42,630 nucleotides of DNA from Nitrospira sp. (GCA_029881435.1 JAOUMR010000019.1:1-42630), one strand, 5' to 3'; positions 33,618 to 42,540 are shown, numbered from the stretch's first letter. A program made the numbers and translations. Notes: generated by a model not told the origin, from the letters alone.

Positions 33618-35059
33618 AGGGGTTGAACCTATTGCTGGTAGACGATGAGCCCTTGATGCGTCTATCCATGATGGATGCCTTGGAGGCTGTCGGGTGCCAT
33701 GTCCATGCGGCATCGACGGGGACAGAAGGGATAGAAGCGCTCCACGCAAAATCATTTGATGTGGTGATTACCGATCTTCGGTTGCCGGGCGAAGATGGGT
33801 TAGCGGTATTGAAGACGGCCAAGGAAAAGGATCCGCTAACTGAAGTGCTCGTCATTACCGCCCATGGCTCTGTGGAAACGGCGGTGGGAGCCATGAAGCT
33901 GGGGGCTTTCGATTATGTCACGAAACCCTTTCAGATGGACGAATTGCTGTTGATCGTCGAGCGGGTCAGCGCAGTGATTGCTTTGCGCCGAGAGAATCAG
34001 GATCTCAAGCACCAACTCGAAGATAGGTTTTGTTTTAATGGGATGTTAGGGGCGAACAGTCACATGCGTGCCGTCCTCGAAAAAATCAAATTGGTAGCTG
34101 AGACCGACTCGACTGTGCTGATCGTCGGTGAGAGCGGAACCGGCAAGGAACTTGTCGCGAACGCGTTGCATCAGAACAGCTCTCGGCGAGGATATCCCTT
34201 GATCAAGGTGAGTTGCGCAGCCTTGCCGGAGACTCTACTGGAGGCTGAGCTCTTCGGCCACGAGAAGGGTGCGTTTACCGGCGCATTGCGTCAACGACGA
34301 GGCCGGTTCGAAATGGCCAACCGGGGGACTTTATTTCTTGACGAGATCGGCGACATCTCGCCGGTCGTGCAGGTAAAACTCTTACGTGTCTTGCAGGAAC
34401 GGAATTTTGAACGAGTCGGGAGCAATGAGACGATTGAAGCAGATGTCCGACTTGTGTGTGCCACGCAAAAAGACTTGCGCAAAGAAGTGGCGCAGGGCCG
34501 GTTTCGTGAAGACCTCTTTTATCGACTCAACGTGGTGCCGATCGTCGTGCCGCCGCTTCGGCAACGGCAAGAAGACATTATGGTCATTGCCGAACATGTT
34601 TTGGAAAGTTGTTCGCAGAAGCTGAACAAGCAGTTGCGCGGGTTTTCTCAGCCGGCTCGTGAATTGTTGCTTCGCTATTCGTATCCAGGAAACGTCCGAG
34701 AGTTACAGAATCTCGTTGAACGGTCTGTCGCATTGGGACGAGACCGGGAGATGGTGCAACCGATGGACCTCTGTGGATTCCAATCCTGCCCCTACCAGGG
34801 GGGGGCTCCGCAAGAGGCCTGCGGCTTCTGCAGCGAAGGGTTAACCGGGGAGAAACGGAAAAAAGAAATGGCCATGACGTCACTGGCTGCGGCTCGAGAA
34901 GGCTTTGAGAAAGACTACATCGTCTCCGTGTTGGAGCGTGTCGAAGGGAGTCGCACGACCGCATCGAGAATCTTGGGATTGTCTAGAAAAGCGCTCTGGG
35001 AAAAGTGTAAACGTTACGGTATTCCATCGGCTCATAGTGACGGCGAAGCGAGCATCTAA
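33614..35059 (+). CDS. NtrC-family sigma54-dependent response regulator
   Basis: A 481-residue transcription activator. The receiver domain has its phosphoryl acceptor at D54 ([13 protein letters not shown]). The AAA+ domain has Walker A GESGTGKE (172-179), the sigma54-contacting GAFTGA (219-224) and LFLDEIGD. A Fis-type helix-turn-helix ends the protein ([20 protein letters not shown]). Between AAA+ and the helix-turn-helix lies an unusual segment with C387, C392, C403 and C406. It overlaps the kinase gene by four bases. Targets are unknown; I found no convincing sigma54 promoter in this window. Confidence 0.95.
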   Translation: MKGLNLLLVDDEPLMRLSMMDALEAVGCHVHAASTGTEGIEALHAKSFDVVITDLRLPGEDGLAVLKTAKEKDPLTEVLVITAHGSVETAVGAMKLGAFDYVTKPFQMDELLLIVERVSAVIALRRENQDLKHQLEDRFCFNGMLGANSHMRAVLEKIKLVAETDSTVLIVGESGTGKELVANALHQNSSRRGYPLIKVSCAALPETLLEAELFGHEKGAFTGALRQRRGRFEMANRGTLFLDEIGDISPVVQVKLLRVLQERNFERVGSNETIEADVRLVCATQKDLRKEVAQGRFREDLFYRLNVVPIVVPPLRQRQEDIMVIAEHVLESCSQKLNKQLRGFSQPARELLLRYSYPGNVRELQNLVERSVALGRDREMVQPMDLCGFQSCPYQGGAPQEACGFCSEGLTGEKRKKEMAMTSLAAAREGFEKDYIVSVLERVEGSRTTASRILGLSRKALWEKCKRYGIPSAHSDGEASI

Positions 35060-35136
35060 AGGGTGGTACCATGGGGGGCAGTGTGAGTCAGTCATGGGAT
35101 GCCGTTCTATTTTCGACTAGTAGGAGGATTGTGACG

Positions 35137-35544
35137 ATGAATGTGTGGAACCGGGTCATCAATATGTCATTGGGGGTTGTTCTTTGTGCCGGAGTTGTCT
35201 ATGCCGCTGAACCGGCCGAAGTGGAACAGTTCGTCAACGCTCGAATCGAGATTGGTGAAATGATGACGAATTATTTCAAGGGTGGGTCGGGTTATGGGGA
35301 CGGCCAACGTCCATCACAGGAGCAAATGCGCCAAATGGGAGCAGATATCAATGTGAAGCTCACGACGCTCTTGGCGAAACATGATCTGACCCTCGATGAA
35401 TACCGGAAACGCAGTCCGGAAGTATTTGCGGATGATGCGGCGGTCAAACAGTATCTCAGCGAGCATCCCGACCTCAGGCAACGCTACGAAGCTCTCCCAC
35501 TTGATCGGATGGGACGTGGTGGGAGTACAGGTCGTGGATACTAG
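35137..35544 (+). CDS. Small secreted protein of unknown function
   Basis: A 135-residue protein starting at ATG 35137, with AGGAGG nine bases upstream; a longer in-frame start lacks this. A signal peptide ends near VVYAAE. The mature part is helical and charged (EVEQFVNARIEIGEMM, LAKHDLTLDEYRKRSPEV) with a Gly/Arg-rich tail. The pattern of a short helix followed by ITPDEYR-like text is common in small periplasmic proteins of the DUF4168 type, but I do not claim membership. It lies just after the two-component pair. Confidence 0.7.
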   Translation: MNVWNRVINMSLGVVLCAGVVYAAEPAEVEQFVNARIEIGEMMTNYFKGGSGYGDGQRPSQEQMRQMGADINVKLTTLLAKHDLTLDEYRKRSPEVFADDAAVKQYLSEHPDLRQRYEALPLDRMGRGGSTGRGY

Positions 35545-35624
35545 GTCCGATCGGTGGTCTGAGCAAGGGCAATGTTCCTGTACGGCCTCTAGCAACATGT
35601 GTGCGAACCAATAGGCGTCTACCC

Positions 35625-36596
35625 ATGGAATATCGACATCTTGGTCGGTCAGGATTGAAGGTCAGTCGTCTTTCTCTCGGGACCATGAATTTTGGGCCAC
35701 ACACGACCGAGCCTGATAGCTTCGCTATGATGGACCGTGCCTTGGAGCTCGGCATCAACTGTTTTGATACCGCCGATGTGTATGGCTGGAAACTTGGTGA
35801 GGGCTGGACGGAGCAGATCATCGGTCGGTGGTTCGCGCAAGGCGGAGGTCGCCGGGATAAGGTGGTCTTAGCCACCAAGGTGTACGGCCGGATGGGCGAA
35901 TGGCCGAATCAGTCTCGATTGTCGGCTGTCCATATTAAGCGAGCCTGTGAGGAGAGCCTTCGTCGGTTGCGGACAGACTGGATTGACGTCTATCAAATGC
36001 ATCATGTGGACCGAGAAACACCCTGGGAAGAAATCTGGCAAGCGATGGAACAGTTGGTCAGAGAGGGAAAAGTTGTCTACGTCGGTAGCAGCAATTTCGC
36101 GGGGTGGCATCTGGCTCAAGCGCAGGAGACTGCGCGCAATCGGCACTTCTTGGGGTTGGTGTCTGAACAGAGTCTTTACAATCTGACCGAGCGGAGCATT
36201 GAGCTGGAGGTCATTCCTGCCTGTGAGAACTACGGTATTGGTCTCATTCCCTGGAGTCCGCTGGGGCGTGGGCTCTTGGCCGGTGTCTTACAATCCGCGG
36301 ACAAGGGACGTCGAGCGGATGCAGAATTGAAGCACAAGGTGATCGCGTCTCGTCCCACACTCGAAGCCTATGAAGCCCTGTGTGAACGGATGGGTGAACA
36401 ATCGGCTGATGTTGCGCTGGCCTGGCTCCTGCATCAACCAGTGGTCACGTCGCCGATCGTTGGACCTCGTACCATGGAACAACTCGAGGGGGCGATGCGA
36501 GCACTCAGTCTTTCGCTAGACAGCGACATTCTGAAACAGCTGGACGAGCTGTTCCCAGGCCCTGGTGGCGCCGCACCGGAAGCCTACGCGTGGTAA
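35625..36596 (+). CDS. Aldo/keto reductase
   Basis: A cytoplasmic NADPH-dependent oxidoreductase of about 323 residues from ATG 35625 (GTG 35601 is in frame). It opens with YRHLGRSGLKVSRLSLGTMNFG and shows the catalytic tetrad in context: Asp and Tyr in FDTADVYGW, Lys in LATKVY, His in YQMHHVD; then VGSSNFAGW, QSLYNLTER and IPWSPLGRGLL. It resembles the YajO/general stress protein 69 group. The physiological substrate is unknown. It is convergent with the ferredoxin oxidoreductase operon. Confidence 0.9.
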   Translation: MEYRHLGRSGLKVSRLSLGTMNFGPHTTEPDSFAMMDRALELGINCFDTADVYGWKLGEGWTEQIIGRWFAQGGGRRDKVVLATKVYGRMGEWPNQSRLSAVHIKRACEESLRRLRTDWIDVYQMHHVDRETPWEEIWQAMEQLVREGKVVYVGSSNFAGWHLAQAQETARNRHFLGLVSEQSLYNLTERSIELEVIPACENYGIGLIPWSPLGRGLLAGVLQSADKGRRADAELKHKVIASRPTLEAYEALCERMGEQSADVALAWLLHQPVVTSPIVGPRTMEQLEGAMRALSLSLDSDILKQLDELFPGPGGAAPEAYAW

Positions 36597-36635
36597 CAGC
36601 GGATCAATGTGAGCGATTCTACGAATCGTGGTCTG

Positions 36636-37055
36636 TCAGCGTGGGATCGTGTCGATTGCATGACCGCTGTCGGTTTCCTCGGGCGGCTGAGGATACAGTT
36701 GCGCGAGTCGCTCGATGAGAGGGGTGGCTTCAGGGCTGCTGGTGCGTGTCGGCTTGCTGGGTGCATGCTCCCAGGCTAAGACGTGAATCCCTGCCTCTGT
36801 CAGCCCGACGCGTATGATCTCTACCATTGCCTCAACGGTGAGCTCGGTCCAGGGTCGGAGGTTCAGGACTCGATCCTCCGGTCTGCCAGGCGGAGGGGAT
36901 TCATGAATGAGCCTCCAGCACCGGTTGAAAATTGTCGCGCGGAGGGATTTGGGGATATTGAGGGTGGTCAGACGAGACGTGCAGAGTGCCGTCACGAACA
37001 GGACGAACTGAAGATCCGGCATCTCGGGACGATGGATATCGAGTGTGTGCATCAT
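36636..37055 (-). CDS. Unassigned protein at the end of the ferredoxin oxidoreductase operon
   Basis: A 139-residue soluble protein. The start is ATG 37055, with AGGAGG six bases upstream (an ATGATG pair gives two choices). The N-terminus (HTLDIHRPEMPDLQFVLFVT) and a middle with RPWTELTVEAMVEIIRVGL suggest an alpha/beta fold; the tail is Pro/Ser/Thr-rich. I do not recognise a family. It has no cysteine cluster, so it is not a ferredoxin-type delta subunit, and it does not resemble a gamma subunit. Position makes it a candidate lineage-specific subunit. Confidence 0.65.
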   Translation of the reverse strand: MMHTLDIHRPEMPDLQFVLFVTALCTSRLTTLNIPKSLRATIFNRCWRLIHESPPPGRPEDRVLNLRPWTELTVEAMVEIIRVGLTEAGIHVLAWEHAPSKPTRTSSPEATPLIERLAQLYPQPPEETDSGHAIDTIPR

Positions 37056-37106
37056 CGAGGGCCTCCTACCTGAGGCGTCGGAAAGGGCTCGAGCCATGAC
37101 GATGCC

Positions 37107-37376
37107 TCAGTCACAGATGGTTGAGCGTGACACGTCGTCGTACACATCGGCGTAGATGTCGAAAAATGCGTCGATGCTGTCGAGTAGCTGTGCCTTGATT
37201 TCAGCCGCAGTGCCGTTCATCACGTGCAGCGTCATGTTACCGACTGAACCATCGGGAAGGAGAATGGGCACGCGCGGGTGGGTGAGCTCGTTCGCCGTGC
37301 CTTTATCCAGCCGCAAGCCATAGTTCAGGGCATAGCGGGACTTTGCAGTTGTGTTGGTTGATAGTGTGTCCATCAT
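37107..37376 (-). CDS. Small unassigned protein after the beta subunit
   Basis: An 89-residue protein from ATG 37376, behind a GAGGAGGGAG ribosome site. It has a beta-rich centre (HPRVPILLPDGSVGNMTLHV) and an acidic helical C-terminus (IKAQLLDSIDAFFDIYADVYDD). In five-subunit 2-oxoacid:ferredoxin oxidoreductases (ForDABGE of Hydrogenobacter) a small extra subunit accompanies alpha and beta, so it could be an epsilon-like subunit, but I see no motif to prove it. It lies between the beta subunit and the 139-residue protein. Confidence 0.62.
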   Translation of the reverse strand: MMDTLSTNTTAKSRYALNYGLRLDKGTANELTHPRVPILLPDGSVGNMTLHVMNGTAAEIKAQLLDSIDAFFDIYADVYDDVSRSTICD

Positions 37377-37419
37377 GAGCTCCCTCCTCTCAGGTCTTCC
37401 CCTGGGTGTATCGGCTGAC

Positions 37420-37470
37420 GGGTGGAAGATTCGAGTGCGTCGTATGGGCCTTCTCCCGAATCCTCCACCC
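37420..37470 (-). promoter_or_regulatory. Intercistronic RNA hairpin after the beta subunit
   Basis: Two 14-base arms (37420-37433 and 37457-37470) pair fully in the minus-strand transcript with a single G-U wobble; on the plus strand that position would be an A-C mismatch. The hairpin begins seven bases after the beta-subunit stop. There is no T-run, so mRNA stabilisation, processing or partial attenuation is more likely than full termination. Confidence 0.5.
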
Positions 37471-37476
37471 ATGTGA

Positions 37477-38367
37477 TTACGTCGTTGCGATTGCCGCCAC
37501 CGGCTTCTGGACGAACTCCTTATAGCCGTATCGCTCAGCCAGATAGGCCTTGGCGTCCTCACTGACATACTCGGCAAACTTGTACCGGTCATCTTCGACG
37601 GTTTTGGCGTCTGCCATAACCTGGTCGGTCGGAATCGCGTACTCGATGTTGCAGGACGTATAGGCCTGGATATAGGTCGGACCGACCTCGCGGGCGATCA
37701 GCACGGCCTTCTTGATGCAGCTTTCCACCCGGCGCGGATTATTCGGTACGACGGTGGCAATATAGGCGCAGCCGGCGATCTTTGCCATGGCGACCATGTC
37801 CATTTTCTCGAACTTCTTGCCGAGCGGGGCCATCTTGAGCACGGCTCCTCTCGTCGTCATCCCGCTCTCCTGTCCGCCCGTATTCCCGTACACTTCATTG
37901 TCCAGCATGATCGTCGTAAACCGTTCCTTCCTGAACCAGGAATGGAGGACTTGCTGGAATCCGATGTCAGCGGTGCCACCATCACCGGCCATCACCACGA
38001 CATCCTTGGGCTTGTCGCCGAAACGAATCCGCAATCCGCGCGACAGTCCACTGGCGACGCCGTTCTGGTCCCCATAGTTGCCGTAGACGAACGGAATCGC
38101 CGCCTGTGAAATCGCCAACCGGCCACAGCCGGCCGTTCCGACGGTAATGGTGTCTTCAGGATTCGGGAACGCGACGATCGCAAGCCGGATGAACAGGGTC
38201 ATCGCACAGCCGGCGCACATGGGATGCTCTTCGAGGATTTCTTTGAAGCTACCCATCTGCGATACGGTCGTTTTCTTCCCGAAGGGCCCGTGCTCCACCA
38301 TGTCCCGATATTCTTTCGGCATGAAGGTGTCGAATCCCGGGGTGAATTTCACATAGTCAAGACTCAT
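37477..38367 (-). CDS. 2-oxoacid:ferredoxin oxidoreductase, beta subunit
   Basis: The thiamine-diphosphate-binding subunit (296 residues) of a pyruvate or 2-oxoglutarate:ferredoxin oxidoreductase, used for CO2 fixation in the reductive TCA cycle or for oxidative decarboxylation. It has the [4Fe-4S] ligands C51 and C54 (CAGC), C81 (AGCGR) and C239 (TSCN), and the ThDP motif GDG (128-130) through LDNEVYGNTGGQ. ATG 38367 is preceded by GCGAGG. The alpha subunit is directly upstream. Pyruvate versus 2-oxoglutarate cannot be settled by eye. Confidence 0.92.
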   Translation of the reverse strand: MSLDYVKFTPGFDTFMPKEYRDMVEHGPFGKKTTVSQMGSFKEILEEHPMCAGCAMTLFIRLAIVAFPNPEDTITVGTAGCGRLAISQAAIPFVYGNYGDQNGVASGLSRGLRIRFGDKPKDVVVMAGDGGTADIGFQQVLHSWFRKERFTTIMLDNEVYGNTGGQESGMTTRGAVLKMAPLGKKFEKMDMVAMAKIAGCAYIATVVPNNPRRVESCIKKAVLIAREVGPTYIQAYTSCNIEYAIPTDQVMADAKTVEDDRYKFAEYVSEDAKAYLAERYGYKEFVQKPVAAIATT

Positions 38368-38528
38368 TAGATACCTCGCTCTCTGTTATCCGCGATTGCG
38401 GTGGTGATGTTTCCATCTCTTACATCGTCAACTGCGTGCCACGGCCTTCTGCCTTCTGGGCGGCTCCGCGTCGCCCTGTTTCTGGGTACGGCCGTGCTGC
38501 CGTTCGGCTCGTGCGTCGGGTGCATCAT
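38367..38528 (-). CDS. Possible 53-residue ORF linking alpha and beta subunits
   Basis: An uninterrupted frame starts at ATG 38528, overlapping the alpha stop as ATGA, and ends in a TAA whose last base is the first base of the beta ATG. Overlap at both ends is the usual sign of translational coupling. Against it, the peptide is Arg-rich with no hydrophobic core, and most of its Arg codons are AGA or AGG, unlike the neighbours. It may be a coupling ORF rather than a stable protein. Confidence 0.3.
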   Translation of the reverse strand: MMHPTHEPNGSTAVPRNRATRSRPEGRRPWHAVDDVRDGNITTAIADNRERGI

Positions 38529-39730
38529 CCACGTCCCGCCAGCACTCCCGATCGCATACCGATCGCCTTCTTGACTTCCTCTACGATCACTTCCGGCGGT
38601 AAGGTCATGCCGCCACAGACGCGCGGTCCGGCGACAACCCGCTCGCTGTTGGGGATGGTGGCCTTAATTTCTTTGGCCATCCATCCGATGACATTGAACT
38701 CGGGCACGATGATGTGCGAGGCATGCTTGGTCGCCTCGCGAAGTTCTTCTTCCGGCCATGGGCGCAGGGTCTTGATTTTCACCAGTCCAACGCGCACTCC
38801 CTCATCGGCGAGCAGACGGATGGCTTCCCGTCCCTGGGAGACGGCAGTTCCCGAGGAGATGATGAGAATGTCGGCATCGCCGTCTTCAACATCGATCAGG
38901 CCATCCAGCCAGGCGATGGTGTGCTTGCGCGACCGTTCCGCGGCAGCCCAGACTTCCTGTTGCCAGCTCGCGTGCGTGGCGTAGCTGATGTAGTTGCTCT
39001 TCATCACGAAGGGATCGCGCATCATCCGGACCGGTGGACACTCCATATCCATGCAGGGCACGGGCGAGCGATAGGGATCATAGGGTGGCAGGCACATGTC
39101 CTCTGGCGTGAGATCGACGACGTCCTTCGTATGGGTGACGAAGAAGCCGTCGCAACAGAGAGCCAATGGCAAATGCACGTCCGGCTCTTCCGACACCATA
39201 TAGCCCTTGAGGATCCAGTCGTAGAAATCCTGTGCGGTTTCGGCATGCCAGACGAGCATGCCCGTATTCATGAGGTAGGCGATCTCGATCGTGTCCGGCT
39301 GGATCGACAGGGGAGAATTGATGCCGCGACAGGTCACGATACATTGAATCGGCAATCGGGCTCCGGCCCACATCGGAAAGTTTTCCATGGCCCGCATGGT
39401 GCCTGGCCCGGCGGTCGTCGTGAAGACACGGGCCCCGCCAAAGGCGGAGCCGGCGCACTGTGACATGACCGCAAATTCGCTCTCACCACGGAAATAGTCG
39501 CCGATATACCCCTCGGCAAAGAGCTCGCCGCACAGGGCGGCTGCCTCGCTCTGGGGCGTAATGGGGTAGGCCACCATAATATCGACATTGGCCCGCTTCA
39601 CGGCTTCCTTAATGACTTCGCTGCCGGTAAAAAACGACGCCGTGCGAGGCGCGTCGTTCATCATCACGCGTGAATCGGTGATGACTTGACCCTTCTTATT
39701 CTTGGTTCCGATGATGGCTGTATTCTCCAT
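38525..39730 (-). CDS. 2-oxoacid:ferredoxin oxidoreductase, alpha subunit
   Basis: A 401-residue subunit. The N-terminal pyrimidine-binding domain begins after a polar leader, with FFTGSEVIKEAVKRAN and MVAYPITPQSEAA, then GESEFAVMSQCAGSAFGG and TTTAGPGTMRAMEN; the C-terminal domain includes LIISSGTAVSQG and VGLVKIKTLRPWPEEEL. There is no fused gamma domain and no ferredoxin domain. ATG 39730 has AAGGGAG six bases upstream; longer in-frame starts are not supported. It follows an IscA-like gene by 59 bases and is read with the beta subunit. Confidence 0.92.
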   Translation of the reverse strand: MENTAIIGTKNKKGQVITDSRVMMNDAPRTASFFTGSEVIKEAVKRANVDIMVAYPITPQSEAAALCGELFAEGYIGDYFRGESEFAVMSQCAGSAFGGARVFTTTAGPGTMRAMENFPMWAGARLPIQCIVTCRGINSPLSIQPDTIEIAYLMNTGMLVWHAETAQDFYDWILKGYMVSEEPDVHLPLALCCDGFFVTHTKDVVDLTPEDMCLPPYDPYRSPVPCMDMECPPVRMMRDPFVMKSNYISYATHASWQQEVWAAAERSRKHTIAWLDGLIDVEDGDADILIISSGTAVSQGREAIRLLADEGVRVGLVKIKTLRPWPEEELREATKHASHIIVPEFNVIGWMAKEIKATIPNSERVVAGPRVCGGMTLPPEVIVEEVKKAIGMRSGVLAGRG

Positions 39731-39789
39731 AGCGTACTCCCTTCCTGTTGACGCCGGTGGCCGGCGATCTAACGCACCGTACGATGACG

Positions 39790-40110
39790 TTACGCGCTGA
39801 ATGAGCTGCCACACCCACAGGTCGTTTTGGCTTGTGGGTTCTTGATTGCAAAGCCGGAGCCTTGCACACTGTCCAGGTAGTCGACTTCGCAACCGGCCAG
39901 TAGCGGGGCGCTCTGGGAGTCCATGATGACTTTGACGTCGCCTTTTTCGATCACCGTGTCGTCATCGCCCATGGTGGACTCGAAGGCCATCCCGTACTGG
40001 TAGCCATGGCACCCACCGCCTTTGACGAATACGCGCAAGCCGACCGTATCTTTCTCTTCCTGTATGAGTTCTCGGATCTTTTCTTCTGCCGTCTGTGTGA
40101 TGGTAATCAT
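39790..40110 (-). CDS. Iron-sulfur cluster A-type carrier (IscA/ErpA-like)
   Basis: A 106-residue A-type carrier that binds and hands over Fe-S clusters. The three conserved cysteines are present: C34 in GGGCHGYQYG, and C98 and C100 in TTCGCGSSF. ATG 40110 has AGGAG eight bases upstream, better than the longer in-frame start. As first gene before the Fe-S-containing ferredoxin oxidoreductase it probably helps load that enzyme, although it could serve the cell generally. Whether it is IscA, ErpA or SufA cannot be decided. Confidence 0.92.
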   Translation of the reverse strand: MITITQTAEEKIRELIQEEKDTVGLRVFVKGGGCHGYQYGMAFESTMGDDDTVIEKGDVKVIMDSQSAPLLAGCEVDYLDSVQGSGFAIKNPQAKTTCGCGSSFSA

Positions 40111-40778
40111 ATGTATGGCTCCTTTTCTGAATTGTCTGATGTGGTCGATAGATCTCAGCTCCACTCCTGTGTGGAGGGACCTCTGCCACCCCAGCGTCCA
40201 GGGCTCTTGGACACAGGGCGTCTACACAGGCATTTCGATGAACATGCGGCGCAAGGGCGGCGGAGACCAGGGAATCGGTCGCGCAGGAAAGGGAGTGAGG
40301 CGCGAGGATAGGACGGTCGGCGTGGCTCAGTACGTCATAGCATCACCCTGGGCGCATTAGATATGAGAGTCAAGCGCTATTAAGGGGAAGGAGCATGAAA
40401 AGAGCAGTGCCGGCGAGAGTCACTCTTCTGCTGCTGCATCCTGCCACTACATTGCAACGTGCCAGTATCGTTGAGCTATTCCGGCCTGTAGCAAGTAGCT
40501 CACATTCGATCTGATGTTCGGTGTGGGATTGGGATCGAGAGGTTCACTTGTGGAACGGCAAGATTGACCAGCCGCGATGGCCAGTATCGGACAATTAGGG
40601 AAGTTCGGCGCCGAGATCGCACCGCCGTAAAGCGGTCCTCAGCCATGCTGCATTACCGGATCGGGCTTCAGCTGCAACAGACAGCGCTGATTGTCAGCAC
40701 TATGCCACAGAAGCTCCGACGCCAGAACGCCTCGAATTCGGGAACGCCCAGCTATCTGTTATCAGCTGCAAGGCCATA
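40111..40778. other. Long intergenic region without a convincing gene
   Basis: This stretch of 668 bases holds the upstream region of the minus-strand Fe-S/oxidoreductase operon and then sequence in which I find no supported gene. Short frames exist, one at 40395 of 39 codons, but its ribosome site is too close to the ATG. Small hairpins occur near 40160 (CTCCAC with GTGGAG) and 40197 (GTCCA with TGGAC). It may contain decayed coding sequence. Confidence 0.45.
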
Positions 40779-41822
40779 TTAGCCGGTGCCTGCCCCTGGG
40801 TCTCGCATACCCGAGAGGATGGCGATGATGTTGATTACAGACGCTGTGGCCTCGGCACAGAGAGCCGCTTCGCGAAATTCAGCGGTGCGCTTGTGAGTCA
40901 GTTCGTTCGCGAGATCGAGTGATGCCTTGGCATGCTTTCTGGCGATCGAGTTTGATTTTCCAGCGACCTCCACCGCGAGGTATCGATCGAGCATGCGCTT
41001 CGCGTCGGTGTTGCTGACTTCGACGTCATCCAAGGGAGGGTGCCGATCAGGGTCGAAAACAGTCTGGGCCAAGGAGATAATCGCCTCGCGACACAGGAGG
41101 CCGACCGCTTGAAACTGTTCCTCGTTTGTCGCCGACTCTAGACGTGACCGTGCTTCGCCCAGTGTTCTGTCGACTCGAGCCCAGCCAGTGGGCCCAGGAA
41201 ACACCTCTGTCCCGCGCGAGCTGGGACCTTCTCGGAGTCGTGTCTCGATCGGGCCGAATAGCTCACGAATGTACTCGCGGCGGGATTGGTATGTAGGAAG
41301 ATCGCCGCTACTCCACTTGCCGTACCAGTCCCAGAGATCTGCGTATGGGACGGGATTGTGCAAGCCCCGAGTCTGCAACTGTTCTGTCAGTTCTGAGTAC
41401 ACTTGCTTGTAGTTGGAGTTGACGCTGTCGATTCTCGGGCCGCCTGTCGACACTGCGATCATGATATTTCGAACTCGGTCGAGCAGTTGAAGAATCTCGT
41501 CAGTGTCGTCGGGAGAATCCTTCAGTGAGCCTGGATCGAGGCGATAGATGATGCCAGTGATCTCCATGTTTTCGGCACGCGGCGGCCAGATCTCCAAGAC
41601 AGCGTCGAGGATGGCTTCGTTGTCTTCCCGGGAAAGCGCACGCAACTGGTCGTAATCCGAGATCGGCGCATAGATCTCTGCGGTTGTGATTAGAGAGAAA
41701 AGTAGACTCCCGTACGTAGAAGAGACATCGAAGTCGACCAGCGCCCGGGACAGCAGCTTCGCCAAGTCGTGGCGACCTCGGTGGCAAAGGACTGTGGCTA
41801 CGGCACCCAGTGATTCCACCAC
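40779..41822 (-). CDS. Hypothetical protein with helical C-terminal region
   Basis: A 347-residue soluble protein from GTG 41822 (a second GTG follows directly; GGAG lies just upstream). The N-terminal half is helical with a DYDQLRALSREDNEAILDAV segment; the C-terminal 120 residues are strongly helical and alanine-rich (LLCREAIISLAQTVFD, ARKHAKASLDLANELTHK). The C-terminal part reminds me of HEPN-like helical domains in abortive-infection-type proteins, but I cannot confirm it. It lies in a loosely packed region with no operon partner, consistent with an accessory gene. Confidence 0.7.
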   Translation of the reverse strand: MVESLGAVATVLCHRGRHDLAKLLSRALVDFDVSSTYGSLLFSLITTAEIYAPISDYDQLRALSREDNEAILDAVLEIWPPRAENMEITGIIYRLDPGSLKDSPDDTDEILQLLDRVRNIMIAVSTGGPRIDSVNSNYKQVYSELTEQLQTRGLHNPVPYADLWDWYGKWSSGDLPTYQSRREYIRELFGPIETRLREGPSSRGTEVFPGPTGWARVDRTLGEARSRLESATNEEQFQAVGLLCREAIISLAQTVFDPDRHPPLDDVEVSNTDAKRMLDRYLAVEVAGKSNSIARKHAKASLDLANELTHKRTAEFREAALCAEATASVINIIAILSGMRDPGAGTG

Positions 41823-42103
41823 GGCTCCGTGCGCGGCTCAACTATGTTTAGGACGATCCATAATAAGAACCGGATTTGCCAATTTGTATTCGTATAAAAC
41901 GCCACCAGGGTTCGTGAACAATACGCCATAATCGACGTTCATTCAATGAGTTGCGACTGAGGAACTATGTATCACGGGTTCTTACACGGATCGGCGTAAG
42001 GTCCCCCAATTTTGAGAAGGCTCACAGCCCTATCCCACTGCACACGCCTGCCAGTCTCTCTGGGACGTGCTTGGGTAGTCCGCGACCTGGCTGGCCTCTC
42101 CTG

Positions 42104-42412
42104 TCACGATGAAGCGAGCGAATAGCTGTAGTCGCGTTCCAACGAGCAGACTTGCACGCGGTACCCAGAGTAGAACGTGCTCCGTCCGAGTTCTTGAGCC
42201 ACTCGATGGTCAGGATGTTCCCGCCAGGCTTGATGAGTTGTTTCTGACGAAAACTCGACGATTGAGACTCGCTCGCCATCTTCGGCCACGAAGCTCTTCT
42301 GTCCGATGAAACCCGGCATAGTCACCGCCAATTCACGAATTGTTTTGGCATACGCGTAATATTCCGCTTGGTGTTCCGGCTTGAGGCGGTTGCGAAAAAT
42401 GGTCACGATCAT
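42104..42412 (-). CDS. Antibiotic biosynthesis monooxygenase (ABM)-domain protein
   Basis: A 102-residue protein with the dimeric alpha/beta-barrel ABM fold: VTIFRNRLKPEHQAEYYAYA, MPGFIGQKSFVAEDGERVSIVEF and TTHQAWREHPDHRVAQELGR. Such proteins act on quinones, haem or other small aromatics, or have unknown roles; the specific reaction is not visible. ATG 42412 has a strong AGGAGG nine bases upstream. It stands alone between two gaps of roughly 280 and 130 bases. Confidence 0.82.
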   Translation of the reverse strand: MIVTIFRNRLKPEHQAEYYAYAKTIRELAVTMPGFIGQKSFVAEDGERVSIVEFSSETTHQAWREHPDHRVAQELGRSTFYSGYRVQVCSLERDYSYSLASS

Positions 42413-42540
42413 GGGGTGTTTCCTCCTTCCCTTTCAGAGGACCAGTACAGGCGACGCTAATCAAGACCTTGCCTCATGACGGGTCTTCACTCGTGCTGAA
42501 CTCGAGCGAGAAGCCGGTGGCGTGTCCACAGCTGCTCGAT

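Noticed and set aside
36614-36628. Small hairpin between the convergent aldo/keto reductase and oxidoreductase operon as a terminator
   Set aside because: The stem is only six base pairs and there is no T-run on either strand.
38436-38984. Plus-strand open frame of 182 codons opposite the alpha subunit
   Set aside because: It runs antisense to a clearly conserved enzyme gene and is Arg/Pro/Ser-rich without any family pattern.
40395-40514. 39-codon plus-strand frame starting after AAGGAGC
   Set aside because: The ribosome site is only one base from the ATG, and the peptide shows no domain or membrane pattern.
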